Assembly: GCA_045546555.1 (NCBI GenBank)
Contig: JAZQCY010000052.1
Coordinates: 1 to 24,052 of the forward strand
Reading direction: 5' to 3'
Origin: UMGS172 sp045546555
Lineage (GTDB): Bacteria > Bacillota > Clostridia > Oscillospirales > Acutalibacteraceae
Length of the DNA stretch: 24,052 bases
Below the pieces are notes generated by a model. That model was not told the origin of the DNA and did not search any database. It saw only the letters and a program-made list of their open reading frames with translations. The position numbers and the translations under genes were made by a program. Shown here one piece after another: positions 13,868 through 22,017 of the stretch; position 1 is the stretch's first letter; each line of letters starts with the position of its first letter.

Positions 13868-15643
13868 TTAGTCTCTAACCTTAATATGAACCTCACGAAG
13901 CTGCATCTCGGTAACGTCGCCGGGTGCGCCCATCATAAGATCCTGCGCATTACCGTTAAGCGGGAATGCGATAACATCACGGATGGTTTCCTCCTCGGCG
14001 ATGAGCATTATCATACGGTCAACACCGGGGGCCATACCTGCGTGGGGAGGTGCGCCGTAGTTGAATGCGGTGTAAAGTGCGCCGAATTTTGCCTTTACAT
14101 CCTCCTCGCCGTAGCCTGCGATCTCAAATGCCTTTTTCATAATTTCGGGGTTATGGTTTCTGACAGCGCCTGATGACAGCTCAACACCGTTGCAGACGAT
14201 ATCATACTGATAAGCAAAGATCTCAAGAGGATCCTTGTTAAGCAATGCATCCAATCCGCCCTGCGGCATCGAGAACGGGTTGTGGGTAAAGTCGATCTTG
14301 CCGGTCTCCTCGTTAAGCTCATACATGGGGAAGTCAACGATGAAGCAGAACTCAAACGAATCGTTCTTGATAAGTCCAAGCTCGTTGGCGATCCAGGTTC
14401 TCATCTCGCCCGAAAGCTTGTCGATAACCGACTTGGAATCGCTGATGAAGAACAGCGACTCGCCCTCTTTAATGCCGACCAGCTCGGTCAGCTCGGCCTT
14501 CTGCTCCTCGGTGAGGAACTTGGCAATGGGGCCCTTGTACTCGCCGTCCTCAAGAGTGATATAGCCGATACCAAACTTCATGCCGATGCTTCTTGAATAA
14601 GCGTCGATAGCCTTTTCAAAGGCCTTTTTGCCGTCACCGTCGCCATCCTTCTTGACAAGATAGTTGGCAACGATACCGCGAACAAGCTTGTTCTTGAACG
14701 GAACGGTTCGGCCGTTGATGGTCAAGAACTCGTTTTTAGCGAAGAAATCAGTCAAGTCCTGAATGATAAGAGGATTGCGGAGGTCGGGCTTGTCGGTACC
14801 GTATTTCAGCATCGACTCTGCAAAGGTGATGCGCTTAAAGGGTGCCTCGGAGACCTTTTTGTCGGAAAACTCCTTAAAGGTGTTGGAAATAACCGTTTCG
14901 GCGACCGAGAAAACATCCTCCTGAGTGGCAAAGGCCATCTCAAAGTCGAGCTGATAGAACTCACCGGGTGAACGGTCCTGACGGGCATCCTCATCTCTGA
15001 AGCAGGGTGCGATCTGGAAATAACGGTCAAAGCCCGATGTCATAAGCAGCTGCTTGAACTGCTGAGGTGCCTGCGGCAGAGCATAGAACTTGCCCTTGTG
15101 CTTACGGCTGGGAACAAGATAGTCACGTGCACCCTCAGGAGAGGAAGCGGTCAAAATGGGGGTCTGGATCTCCAAAAATCCAAGGTCATCCATCTGACGG
15201 CGGAGGTATGACAAAATCTTGGAGCGAAGAACGATATTGTTGTGGATCTTGGGGTTTCTGAGGTCAAGATAACGGTGCTTCAAGCGGACATCCTCTCTTG
15301 TTTCGTGAGAAGCCTCGATCTCAAAGGGGAGATTGTTGTTGCAGGGGCCCAAGACCTCAATTTTCTCGGCCTCAACTTCAATAAGACCTGTAGCCAATTT
15401 TGGGTTGACGGTCTCCTCATCACGCTTGGTGACGGTGCCCTCGACCGAAATAACGGTCTCCTTGGACATTCCCTGGATCATACTGTCATCGTGAACAACG
15501 ATCTGGGTCACACCGTAGTGGTCACGGAGATCGACGAAAAGCACTCCGCCGTGGTCACGGACGGTCTGCAGCCAACCGGTCAGGGTGACCTTCTGACCGA
15601 TATGTTCGGTATTAAGCTCGTTACAATTGTGTGTTCTTAACAT
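13868..15643 (-). CDS. aspS: Aspartyl-tRNA synthetase, probably non-discriminating
   Basis: This 591-residue bacterial-type AspRS has an N-terminal OB-fold anticodon-binding domain (about 1-105), class II motif 2 FRDEDARQDRSPGEFYQLD (about 215-233), a GAD insertion (about 285-420) and motif 3 GVDRMIMLI near the C-terminus. I place the start at ATG 15643, 7 nt after GGAGGG; an upstream in-frame TTG overlaps that ribosome binding site. It is the first gene of an operon with gatCAB, under a T-box that appears to read Asn. Together these imply that the enzyme also charges tRNA-Asn with Asp for later amidation. That relaxed specificity is inferred from context. Confidence 0.95.
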   Translation of the reverse strand: MLRTHNCNELNTEHIGQKVTLTGWLQTVRDHGGVLFVDLRDHYGVTQIVVHDDSMIQGMSKETVISVEGTVTKRDEETVNPKLATGLIEVEAEKIEVLGPCNNNLPFEIEASHETREDVRLKHRYLDLRNPKIHNNIVLRSKILSYLRRQMDDLGFLEIQTPILTASSPEGARDYLVPSRKHKGKFYALPQAPQQFKQLLMTSGFDRYFQIAPCFRDEDARQDRSPGEFYQLDFEMAFATQEDVFSVAETVISNTFKEFSDKKVSEAPFKRITFAESMLKYGTDKPDLRNPLIIQDLTDFFAKNEFLTINGRTVPFKNKLVRGIVANYLVKKDGDGDGKKAFEKAIDAYSRSIGMKFGIGYITLEDGEYKGPIAKFLTEEQKAELTELVGIKEGESLFFISDSKSVIDKLSGEMRTWIANELGLIKNDSFEFCFIVDFPMYELNEETGKIDFTHNPFSMPQGGLDALLNKDPLEIFAYQYDIVCNGVELSSGAVRNHNPEIMKKAFEIAGYGEEDVKAKFGALYTAFNYGAPPHAGMAPGVDRMIMLIAEEETIRDVIAFPLNGNAQDLMMGAPGDVTEMQLREVHIKVRD

Positions 15644-15707
15644 AAAAATGCCCTCCAACTGCTATCAATATATTATGCTAAAGATTACTTGCTTTATCAG
15701 GACAAAA

Positions 15708-15966
15708 ACAAAAAAGCCTTTCGTCCCAACATTGGGACGAAAGGCAAGCTTCCGCGATACCACCCAGATTGACCAAAGCAGGGCTTTGATCCACTCGATT
15801 ACATCGTTACGTGATGAACGGCGGGTCTACTCATCAAAAAGATTTTCTTCCGCAGGCTCGGGAGTGTTTTTCACAAAAAGCACCTTATCGGCTCACACCA
15901 ACCGCCGACTCTCTGTAAGGTTTAGCTTCCGTTACTCGTTCCGTCAAAGCCTAAATATTTATTTGC
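15708..15966 (-). promoter_or_regulatory. T-box riboswitch leader of aspS-gatCAB, specifier AAC (Asn)
   Basis: The minus-strand RNA contains the T-box core TGGGTGGTATCGCGG (within 15748-15766). It is followed by a strong terminator hairpin (arms 15716-15727 and 15734-15745, then six T). Upstream are Stem I features including an AGAGAGTCGG distal region and the segment GTGAAAAACACTCC (15861-15874). Placed against the usual GAA-codon-ACTCC layout, this gives AAC at 15866-15868 as the specifier codon; a GAA triplet lies at 15870-15872. Uncharged tRNA-Asn pairing would stabilise the antiterminator and turn the operon on. No GAC is seen in the specifier position. Confidence 0.93.
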
Positions 15967-15972
15967 GGTAAC

Positions 15973-16001
15973 ATTATACTACCAAATTTTTAAAATGTCA
16001 A
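15973..16001 (-). promoter_or_regulatory. Consensus sigma-A promoter of the T-box/aspS-gatCAB operon
   Basis: TTGACA (minus strand, 15996-16001), a 17-bp spacer and TATAAT (15973-15978): a full-consensus promoter. Transcription should start near 15966, at the beginning of the T-box. Confidence 0.92.
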
Positions 16002-16026
16002 GATTTTGAAGAAAATTTTTGTATCG

Positions 16027-16854
16027 CTACTTAAACCGTTGGGCATAACCGCATCGGCGGCACAGCTCCTCCGAGGGCTTGCGGCCGTCAAAGCCCTTGA
16101 CAATGGCCTTGGCTCGGTCGCTGTTCAAAATATCCTCAACATCCTGCTCAAATATATTGCCGAGAGCTATCATACCGTCGCTGTCTAAGCAACACGGCAC
16201 TACCGTGCCGTCGGAAAGAATGCCGAAATGATCCCGAAGACCGTAGCAAAACACGCTGTCACCCTGAATCTCGGCGTCCTTGTCGGGCCACTGAAAGCGG
16301 TCGCCGTATTCCAGAAACAAACGCTCACGAATACGCAGACCCTTGCTGTTTTCGACCCATTCGCCCTCGATCTCACCTTTAATAAAATCGATAACCTCGG
16401 TGTTTTTGCCGCCGTCACAGCCGTTATTCCAGAGCCTTAACACAACGATTACCCCTTGGCTGTTGGCAACCTTGGCAAACTCGGCAACCTCTTTAATGTA
16501 CCCTTCGTGTGCCGTTTTATCCTCACCCTCAAAGCTGTGCAAAGAAATGCTGACCTTGTGTGCTCTTTGGTCGATCAGCACCTTGCCCTTTTGCTTGAGC
16601 AGTGTTCCGTTGGTGGTGATTATCGACTTAAAGCCCATTTCGGCGGCTGTTTCTAAAAACAGGCCAAGCTCGGGATGGGTCAGCGGCTCGCCCATCAGAT
16701 GATAATAAACGTATTCGGTATGTGGCTTTATTTTCCCCAAAATCAGCCGAAATTCCTCAAGGCTCATCCGCCGTGGTTGACGCTTGGTGCCGTGGCAAAA
16801 CGAGCAGTTCATATTGCAGATATTTGTTATCTCAACATAAACCTTGCGGTACAT
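16027..16854 (-). CDS. Radical SAM/SPASM-domain protein
   Basis: This 275-residue protein has the radical SAM motif C13-x3-C17-x2-C20 (NICNMNCSFCHG), a GEP-type motif (MGEPLTHP, about 54-61) and TTNGTLL. The C-terminus has SPASM-like cysteines: an FCYG segment, VPCC followed by GNIFEQDVEDIL, and CRRCG. SPASM enzymes carry auxiliary iron-sulphur clusters and often modify peptides or act as maturases. No precursor peptide or partner is nearby, so the substrate is unknown. I chose ATG at 16854 because GGAGGTGAT lies directly before it; an in-frame ATG 11 codons upstream lacks such a site. It is a single-gene unit between a terminator and the T-box promoter. Confidence 0.9.
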   Translation of the reverse strand: MYRKVYVEITNICNMNCSFCHGTKRQPRRMSLEEFRLILGKIKPHTEYVYYHLMGEPLTHPELGLFLETAAEMGFKSIITTNGTLLKQKGKVLIDQRAHKVSISLHSFEGEDKTAHEGYIKEVAEFAKVANSQGVIVVLRLWNNGCDGGKNTEVIDFIKGEIEGEWVENSKGLRIRERLFLEYGDRFQWPDKDAEIQGDSVFCYGLRDHFGILSDGTVVPCCLDSDGMIALGNIFEQDVEDILNSDRAKAIVKGFDGRKPSEELCRRCGYAQRFK

Positions 16855-16875
16855 ATTATCACCTCCGTGTTTTAT

Positions 16876-16904
16876 ATAATAACACACTTTTCACAAAATG
16901 TCTT
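16876..16904 (-). promoter_or_regulatory. Candidate promoter of the radical SAM gene
   Basis: -10 TATTAT (16876-16881) and -35 AAGACA (16899-16904) with a 17-bp spacer, about 20 nt before the start codon at 16854. Confidence 0.45.
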
Positions 16905-16917
16905 TAAAAATTTCAAC

Positions 16918-16964
16918 ATAAAAAAGATTCTTCACTTCGTTCAGGATGACAAAGTGAAGAATTC
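16918..16964 (-). terminator. Intrinsic terminator of the Gfo/Idh-isomerase operon
   Basis: GATTCTTCACTT (16926-16937) pairs with AAGTGAAGAATT (16952-16963). The minus-strand transcript then runs into a T-rich tract (complement of 16919-16925). The loop contains TCATCCTGAACGAAG, a motif typical of dispersed hairpin repeats in gut Firmicutes. Confidence 0.75.
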
Positions 16965-16966
16965 TG

Positions 16967-17806
16967 TTAAGTAAAATTGTTCAGCACGTTCAGAGCGGTG
17001 ATAATATCAGCCATGGGGTCGTCACCCGTTTCACGCTCGACCGTGAGGTAGCCGTCAAAGTCGACCGAACGCAAAGCCTCGATATAGGCCTTAAAGTCAA
17101 CGTCACCCTCACCCAACGGTGTTTCAAGGAAAAAGTCGGCAATGTTGAGTGCCTCAATACCGCCCGTGGCAAAATGCTCGTAAATTATCTCGGGGTCGGT
17201 GCGCTTCAGCATAACACCGTCCTTGGCATGGGTGTGGACAATATATTTGCCCAAAAGTCCCACCGCCTTAACGGGGTCGTCACCCGTCACCATAACAAGG
17301 TTGGCGGGGTCAAGATTTACACCCACACCGCCTTTGGTTTTATCCAAAAAGCCTTTCAGCACCTCGGCGGTCTCGGGGCCTGTTTCGATAGCAACGGTAA
17401 CGCCCTTTCCTTTGGCATAAGCACCGCACTCGGTCAAGGCCGAAAGCATTGCATTATAACGGTCGGATGTGTCATCCTCTGGGATGACACCGATATGCGA
17501 GGTCACAACGCTTGTGTCAAATTCAACCGCAAGGTCGATTATGCGCTTGGTCTTTTCAATTCGCAGGGGGTTGTCGGCCGCAATCTGAAAGCCGTGACCG
17601 CCCATATCCCCGCACAGCGCACTCACCTCAAGGTCATACTGCTTCAAAAGGGCTTTTATTTCGTCCTTTTCAGCGGCCGTCATATCGGGACAAAACTCAC
17701 CCGTTGTGGCATATATCTGCACACCCGAAAATCCAAGCTCGGCGGCCAATTTAAAGCTCTCTCTCAACGGTCTTTTAAAGCAATCGGTTATAACACCCTT
17801 TTTCAT
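16967..17806 (-). CDS. TIM-barrel sugar phosphate isomerase/epimerase family protein
   Basis: This 279-residue protein belongs to the xylose-isomerase-like TIM barrel family (AP endonuclease 2 superfamily). Supporting segments are LAAELGFSGVQIY (near the N-terminus), VVTSHIGVIPED, VTVAIETGPE (metal-ligand Glu), GVNLDPANLVM (metal Asp), VHTHAKD (metal His) and a C-terminal LTVERE. These enzymes interconvert keto sugars or inositol derivatives with a divalent metal; the substrate is not readable. It starts at ATG 17806, overlapping the upstream stop by 4 nt (ATGA), which I prefer to an in-frame GTG at 17818. It is the third gene of the operon. Confidence 0.9.
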   Translation of the reverse strand: MKKGVITDCFKRPLRESFKLAAELGFSGVQIYATTGEFCPDMTAAEKDEIKALLKQYDLEVSALCGDMGGHGFQIAADNPLRIEKTKRIIDLAVEFDTSVVTSHIGVIPEDDTSDRYNAMLSALTECGAYAKGKGVTVAIETGPETAEVLKGFLDKTKGGVGVNLDPANLVMVTGDDPVKAVGLLGKYIVHTHAKDGVMLKRTDPEIIYEHFATGGIEALNIADFFLETPLGEGDVDFKAYIEALRSVDFDGYLTVERETGDDPMADIITALNVLNNFT

Positions 17807-18645
17807 AGCTCTACCCACGTTCCGTCATTAGCAAAGGCCTTAATAAGGCCGTCTCTCACACGCATGACCTCAAGCGTTTCGGCGGTGTCAAACGGAACCT
17901 CTCCGTTTTCAAAGAACACAAGTATGGTCTCAATAAGCTTTTTAAAAAAATCGCTTGCGACCGTTTTCTTTTTCAAACGGCGTGAGCTGTCCTCTGCGGT
18001 GACCGAGTACTCCATTGCATAGGAAAAGAGAAGCACTGCCTCACGGCCGTCATCGGTCACGCAGCGGCAGATAGCCTGCCTGCCCACCGATTCAACCTTG
18101 ACCCTTCGGAATTTACCCTTCATCAAGGCAACGGCCATTTCGATGTTGTGGATGATGTATTCCTCAAAGTTGCCGCCGCCACCCGTGACAACGGCGTTTT
18201 TGACGTCCTCAAACTCCGCAAGCTCTGCCGAATAACGCAAAGCAGAGGTGGTAAAGAAGGGTGTGCCGTATTCATTTGCAAGGTCGACTATTTTCTTGGC
18301 AGTGGCATAATCGGGGGCAAAGGTCTTGTCTATATAGGTGCGCTTTTTAAAGGGCAGAACAGCCTCGGCATAGCGCAGATGTGTCTCGGGGTTGGAGGGC
18401 GCAAGAATGATGATAACGTCGCTTCTTTCGCAAAGCTCCTCAATTGTGTCGCACTTCTCAACACCGTATTTTTCGCACCATTGGTCGGTGTTGACCGAGT
18501 CGACAAGCGACTCGTATTTTTCGGCCCAGCAATAGCTGACCTTATAGTCAAGACCGAGTGCTTCGGTCGCCGCCGCAATCCAATTGGGATAGTTGTTGGC
18601 GTGCCATTCGCTGATGTAATAGTCAACAAAGCCTATTTTCTTCAT
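17803..18645 (-). CDS. Gfo/Idh/MocA-like oxidoreductase, divergent and short
   Basis: This 280-residue protein resembles the Gfo/Idh/MocA family in outline: an N-terminal Rossmann strand, DVIIILAPSNPETH (about 75-88) and an EKP-like YIDKTFAPD in which Lys remains but Glu and Pro are changed. The N-terminal strand IGFVDYYISEWHANNYP lacks the usual GxGxxG, and the C-terminal domain is short, so NAD binding may be altered. It is coupled to its neighbours by a TAATG junction upstream and an ATGA junction downstream. It probably acts on the same sugar or polyol as its partners. The family call is moderate and the substrate unknown. Confidence 0.82.
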   Translation of the reverse strand: MKKIGFVDYYISEWHANNYPNWIAAATEALGLDYKVSYCWAEKYESLVDSVNTDQWCEKYGVEKCDTIEELCERSDVIIILAPSNPETHLRYAEAVLPFKKRTYIDKTFAPDYATAKKIVDLANEYGTPFFTTSALRYSAELAEFEDVKNAVVTGGGGNFEEYIIHNIEMAVALMKGKFRRVKVESVGRQAICRCVTDDGREAVLLFSYAMEYSVTAEDSSRRLKKKTVASDFFKKLIETILVFFENGEVPFDTAETLEVMRVRDGLIKAFANDGTWVEL

Positions 18646-19709
18646 TAAAACTCAACCTCGTTTCCTTTTTCAGCCGATGCATACAAAGCATCCAAAAGCT
18701 TAGCACTTTCAAGAATATTGTCAATGTGACTGCGATTCTTGATGCCGGTCTTTATAGATTCAATAAACGAGATATCCTCGTGGAGATAGTGGTTGTTCAG
18801 GTCATATTCGGGGACGACCGTTTCGAGCGTCTCGCCGTCAAAAATCTCAAACCTTCCGCCGTAGGAAAGACGTGCGCCGCACTTGTCGCCGAGGAAGTCG
18901 ATAAACATTTCGTTTTTGTTGATGTTCTGCGCCCAGGCTCCGTTGAACGAAATATTGGCCTTGTCGGTACGGATGTAGCCGCTGATAAAATCGTCAACGT
19001 CATTGACACCGTTTTCGATATCGGCGGTATCCTCTGCCCACATCGAGGTGTATTTGTAGGCCTTCATATCCTTGGCCATTTCGCAGTAGGCATCACAGGT
19101 GACATTCTTCAGCTTGGCACCGCCGAGAATGTAAAGGATAAGGTCAAAGAAATGGATGCCCCAGTCGATCAAAACACCGCCGCCCGACTGCTTTTTGTTG
19201 GTGAAATCACCGCCAAGTCCGGGAATAGAGCGGAACGAACGGAACGAGCAGTAAACGTGGTAAAGGTTGCCGAACTTGCCCTCACGGTTGAGCTGTTCAA
19301 GCCTTTCAACCGAGGCGTTAAAGCGGTTGCAAACACCTATGCAAAGCATCTTGCCCTGCTTTTCGGCCTCGGCGGCCATCTCGCAAGAAAGCTCATAGTT
19401 TACTGTGATGGGCTTCTCACAGAAGGCGTGCTTGCCTGCTCTCAAAGCATCCATTGTAACGGTGTAGTGAGCATAGTTTGGGGTCAGCACGTAGACGGCA
19501 TCGACCTCGGGGTCGGCCAAAGCGAGCTTATAATCGGTGATGGCCTCGCCGATATTCTCATACTTTTCCTTCATTGCCACGGCCTTGTCCAAAATAAGAT
19601 CGCAGGCATATTTAACGTATACATTGTCCATTTGGCTGAATGCGGGGAAATGAGCATTCTGCGCAATTCTTCCGCAACCGATAACCGCAATAACAGTCTT
19701 GTTTTCCAT
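18645..19709 (-). CDS. Gfo/Idh/MocA family NAD(P)-dependent oxidoreductase
   Basis: This 354-residue protein has an N-terminal Rossmann fold with VIGCGRIA (9-16), the family motif CEKP (97-100, catalytic-site Lys99) and a C-terminal alpha/beta domain with GGGVLIDWGIHFFDLILYILG. Such enzymes oxidise sugars, inositols or similar hydroxyls. I set the start at ATG 19709, behind GAGGTC; the frame is open further upstream, but the extra residues cross the promoter. It is the first gene of a three-gene operon read away from an AraC-type activator. Confidence 0.93.
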   Translation of the reverse strand: MENKTVIAVIGCGRIAQNAHFPAFSQMDNVYVKYACDLILDKAVAMKEKYENIGEAITDYKLALADPEVDAVYVLTPNYAHYTVTMDALRAGKHAFCEKPITVNYELSCEMAAEAEKQGKMLCIGVCNRFNASVERLEQLNREGKFGNLYHVYCSFRSFRSIPGLGGDFTNKKQSGGGVLIDWGIHFFDLILYILGGAKLKNVTCDAYCEMAKDMKAYKYTSMWAEDTADIENGVNDVDDFISGYIRTDKANISFNGAWAQNINKNEMFIDFLGDKCGARLSYGGRFEIFDGETLETVVPEYDLNNHYLHEDISFIESIKTGIKNRSHIDNILESAKLLDALYASAEKGNEVEF

Positions 19710-19761
19710 AAAAATGACCTCGTTTCGTTTATTTGTCGGGTTTACCCAACAGTACACCTTT

Positions 19762-19790
19762 ATTATAAAGCCACACATTTTGGTTTTGAA
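19762..19790 (-). promoter_or_regulatory. Promoter of the Gfo/Idh-isomerase operon
   Basis: -10 TATAAT (minus strand, 19762-19767) and -35 TTCAAA (19785-19790) with a 17-bp spacer. The weak -35 would suit an activator-dependent promoter, with AraC-type binding in the roughly 85 bp between it and the divergent promoter. Confidence 0.6.
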
Positions 19791-19873
19791 TGTTATGATT
19801 TTAGCAAAAAGATGTCATTTCTTAATATTTTTGTGATATTTCGCTGTTTTCAAGGTTTTTAAAATGTTTTTTG

Positions 19874-19902
19874 TTGACATTGGCTGTGAACGACCTTAAA
19901 AT
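19874..19902 (+). promoter_or_regulatory. Promoter of the AraC-family gene
   Basis: -35 TTGACA (19874-19879), a 17-bp spacer and -10 TAAAAT (19897-19902), about 20 nt upstream of the start codon. Confidence 0.75.
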
Positions 19903-19925
19903 AAAAGCAAAGGTCGGTGGATAAA

Positions 19926-20798
19926 ATGTCATATGAATCGGAGTATCATTTAAGCAGAAATTTTTTCAAAGACCCTTTACAGTTTGGGGATGTCAAGGTC
20001 TATCAGCTCGGACGGTATTACTGCACGCCCGACACGGTCATCGATGCCCACGTTCAGCTCGACCTTTTTGAGCTGACCGTTGTGACCGACGGCGAGGGCA
20101 TAATCAAGACTAACGGCACACCCGTCAAGGTGCAAAAGGGCGATATATATCTGTCGTTGCCGCACGACACGCACGAGATCATTTCCGATAAATATAAGCC
20201 CTTGCGGTTTGACTTTTTCGCATTCAATTGTGACGATGCCGAGATAAGCTCCGACCTTGAGACCATCACCGAAAGCTTTTATCCGTCGGCCACACGCACT
20301 TTTTCAAACGAGCGCATCCCCAAGCTTTTGAGCACCGCCATTGCCGAGCTTGACGGCAATAAAAAGTACTCACAGCGTGTGCTTCAAAGCCTTTTCAGCG
20401 AGTTGGTGGTTTACGTTATCCGTGGCTTTTCCAAGCTGGCACCGAAAAAATACCCCGACTCCCTCACCGTCGCCGAGGTGCTTTGCCACCGTATGACCAA
20501 CTATATCGACACTCATCTTTATTCGCTAAAAAGCCTTGACGAGCTATCCCGACTGACCGATTACAGCTACGGCTATCTGTCGTCACTTTTCCACAAGACC
20601 ACGGGCGAAAGCCTCGCCGATTATTACCGCCGCAAAAAGCACGACACGGCACGTCTGTTGGTGCTTGAAGGTCGCCTGAAGCTGACCGAAATAGCCGAAG
20701 CGCTGAACTATTCCTCGGCTTATGCTTTCAGCAAGGCCTTCACCAAAAAATTCGGCCTGTCTCCAAGAGAATACAGAAAAAAGCACTCGACTGTTTAA
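19926..20798 (+). CDS. AraC-family transcriptional regulator
   Basis: This 290-residue protein has an N-terminal cupin-like ligand domain (about 20-110, with GEGIIKTNGTPVKVQKGDIYLSLP as the barrel core). Its C-terminal AraC double HTH spans about 190-286, with LDELSRLTDYSYGYLSSLFHK as the first helix-turn-helix and the AYAFSKAFTKKFGLSPREYRKK signature at the end. It probably senses a sugar or derivative and activates the divergent oxidoreductase/isomerase operon. I take ATG 19926 behind GGTGG; an in-frame GTG three codons earlier overlaps that site. Confidence 0.93.
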   Translation: MSYESEYHLSRNFFKDPLQFGDVKVYQLGRYYCTPDTVIDAHVQLDLFELTVVTDGEGIIKTNGTPVKVQKGDIYLSLPHDTHEIISDKYKPLRFDFFAFNCDDAEISSDLETITESFYPSATRTFSNERIPKLLSTAIAELDGNKKYSQRVLQSLFSELVVYVIRGFSKLAPKKYPDSLTVAEVLCHRMTNYIDTHLYSLKSLDELSRLTDYSYGYLSSLFHKTTGESLADYYRRKKHDTARLLVLEGRLKLTEIAEALNYSSAYAFSKAFTKKFGLSPREYRKKHSTV

Positions 20799-20814
20799 CG
20801 GTCGAGTGCTTTTT
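20781..20814. terminator. Bidirectional intrinsic terminator
   Basis: AGCACTCGAC (20782-20791) and its complement (20801-20810) flank a 9-nt loop, with A-runs before and T-runs after. It overlaps the end of the AraC-family gene and lies directly beyond the stop of the minus-strand gene at 20816, so it serves both. Confidence 0.88.
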
Positions 20815-20815
20815 C

Positions 20816-21475
20816 TCAATAACTACAAAGTAGCATATATTTTTCTCTTATCAATCGGAGGAAGCCGATGTTGCCGCCGAAAAGTGACATGGCAGAACCC
20901 TTTTTATCATAGGCTTCGATCTTAAAGGCGGGGTTCTTGCGCTCCCACTTGGCGCAGTATTTGGTGGGGTTGCTTCGGACGTATGCTCTGACGGTGCTGT
21001 CCTCTCTGACACAGTACCTGCGCTCGACGACCTTGTCAGAGGTGGTATATTCAAGTCTTATTTCCTGCACGTGCACGCCGAAATGGCAGGATGCGGCAAC
21101 CTTAATGCCACGGACAATGATGTTCTTTTGGTTCTGAAGCCAGGCGTTGGCCTCGTTCACGTTTTTGAACGAGCAGAAATAGGTGCGACAGCCGTTGATC
21201 TGATTGGTTGCAATGTCAACAACCTCGGCGATCGAGTCGATGGTTCTGAGGGTGGTTTCCTCGGGGCTGAAGATAGCCACGTTGTACTTAGCCTCAATCT
21301 GTCTTAATGTGCCGAACAAAGCGTTACCGAAAGCGGCAACGTCACCGCAGGTGCGCTTGGCATTGGTGTAGCTGTTGGCGGCTCGGTAGAGCATGGTCTT
21401 GTCGGCGGTCTCGAGCTGCTTCAAGGTGTTCTTCAAAAAGCTTTTGGTGGTGTTGGCGGTAATTACGTTAGTCAT
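20816..21475 (-). CDS. Unrecognised cytoplasmic protein, 219 residues
   Basis: No family is recognised. There is no signal peptide or membrane segment. The N-terminal half (about 1-95) looks helical, for example LKNTLKQLETADKTMLYRAAN. The middle has a cysteine pair, GCRTYFC (about 94-100), and NEANAWLQNQ. The C-terminal part (about 130-219) is mixed beta with many basic residues. The frame is supported by a GGGAG site, neighbour-like codon use and a terminator at its end. Upstream it carries the same conserved leader element as the next two genes, which suggests shared control with the Ig-like lipoprotein and the NERD protein. Confidence 0.75.
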   Translation of the reverse strand: MTNVITANTTKSFLKNTLKQLETADKTMLYRAANSYTNAKRTCGDVAAFGNALFGTLRQIEAKYNVAIFSPEETTLRTIDSIAEVVDIATNQINGCRTYFCSFKNVNEANAWLQNQKNIIVRGIKVAASCHFGVHVQEIRLEYTTSDKVVERRYCVREDSTVRAYVRSNPTKYCAKWERKNPAFKIEAYDKKGSAMSLFGGNIGFLRLIREKYMLLCSY

Positions 21476-21509
21476 TTTTCATATCTCCCTAAATGTTTAT
21501 ATCAGATTC

Positions 21510-21564
21510 GGTCAGTTTGACCCTTACATCCATTAGGGGGAATGAAAACACAAATCGGTTTTAT
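21510..21564 (-). promoter_or_regulatory. Conserved leader element, copy A
   Basis: Read on the minus strand, an AT-rich tract (AAAAATTTTT) precedes ATAAAACCGATTTG, then an 11-nt spacer, CCCCCTAATGGATGTAAGG, then a hairpin GGTCA-AAC-TGACC (21510-21522). Copies B and C upstream of two other genes share this order. It may be a promoter for an alternative sigma factor plus a structured 5' leader. Confidence 0.65.
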
Positions 21565-21589
21565 GTTTTTTAAAAATTTTTATTTACTA

Positions 21590-21950
21590 CGGAGGGATTC
21601 TGTGAGCAGGCTTACGGCGGACCGTCGAGGACGCCGGTCCCTACATTGTGTCTTTACACTTTATTGTAGGGAAGGCATTTATGCCTTCCGTTAAGCCATC
21701 TCACGGCGGGCGATTCGTGAATCGCCCCTACGCAGCCTCCCTTGCCTAAAGGGAGGGGGATTTTTGCGAAGCAAAAAGACGGAGGGTTTCTGTGAGCAGG
21801 CTCACGGTGGGCACCTTTCCGTCACACTTCGTGTGCCACCTCTCCCACGGGGAGAGGCTTTGACAGGCTCTCCCTAAAGCATAAGCTCCCGACTAATGTC
21901 GGGTGAGAGGGCACTAAAGAACACTTAAGGTTCGCCCCTACGACACACCG
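21590..21950. repeat. Intergenic palindromic repeat island
   Basis: No gene is visible between 21476 and 22017. Two 31-bp direct repeats (21590-21620 and 21780-21810, 28 of 31 identical) carry a GTGAGC/GCTCAC-type palindrome. Between and after them are GGACCG/CGGTCC (about 21619-21640), GGAAGGCAT/ATGCCTTCC (21670-21689), GGGCGATTC/GAATCGCCC (21708-21727), CTCCCTT/AAGGGAG (about 21737-21755) and TTTTTGC/GCAAAAA (21761-21777). The rest, to about 21950, is similar degenerate hairpin DNA. Confidence 0.65.
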
Positions 21951-21973
21951 TTGTCAAATTGCCTTACAGTAAA

Positions 21974-22000
21974 ATACCCCTCGGTTTTCACCGAGGGGTT
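21974..22000 (-). terminator. Intrinsic terminator after the Ig-like lipoprotein gene
   Basis: ACCCCTCGGT (21976-21985), a 4-nt loop and ACCGAGGGGT (21990-21999). On the minus strand it is followed by ATTTTA. Confidence 0.8.
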
Positions 22001-22017
22001 GACGGTTTATCAGATCA

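Noticed and set aside
15644..15658. Upstream TTG start for aspS
   Set aside because: The TTG overlaps the GGAGGG ribosome binding site that serves ATG 15643, and homology to AspRS begins at the ATG.
16855..16887. Upstream start of the radical SAM gene
   Set aside because: The 11 extra residues would be encoded across the GGAGGTGAT site that precedes ATG 16854.
21590..21950. Insertion sequence remnant
   Set aside because: There is no transposase reading frame, and no terminal inverted repeat pair with a target duplication could be defined; only short palindromic units are visible.
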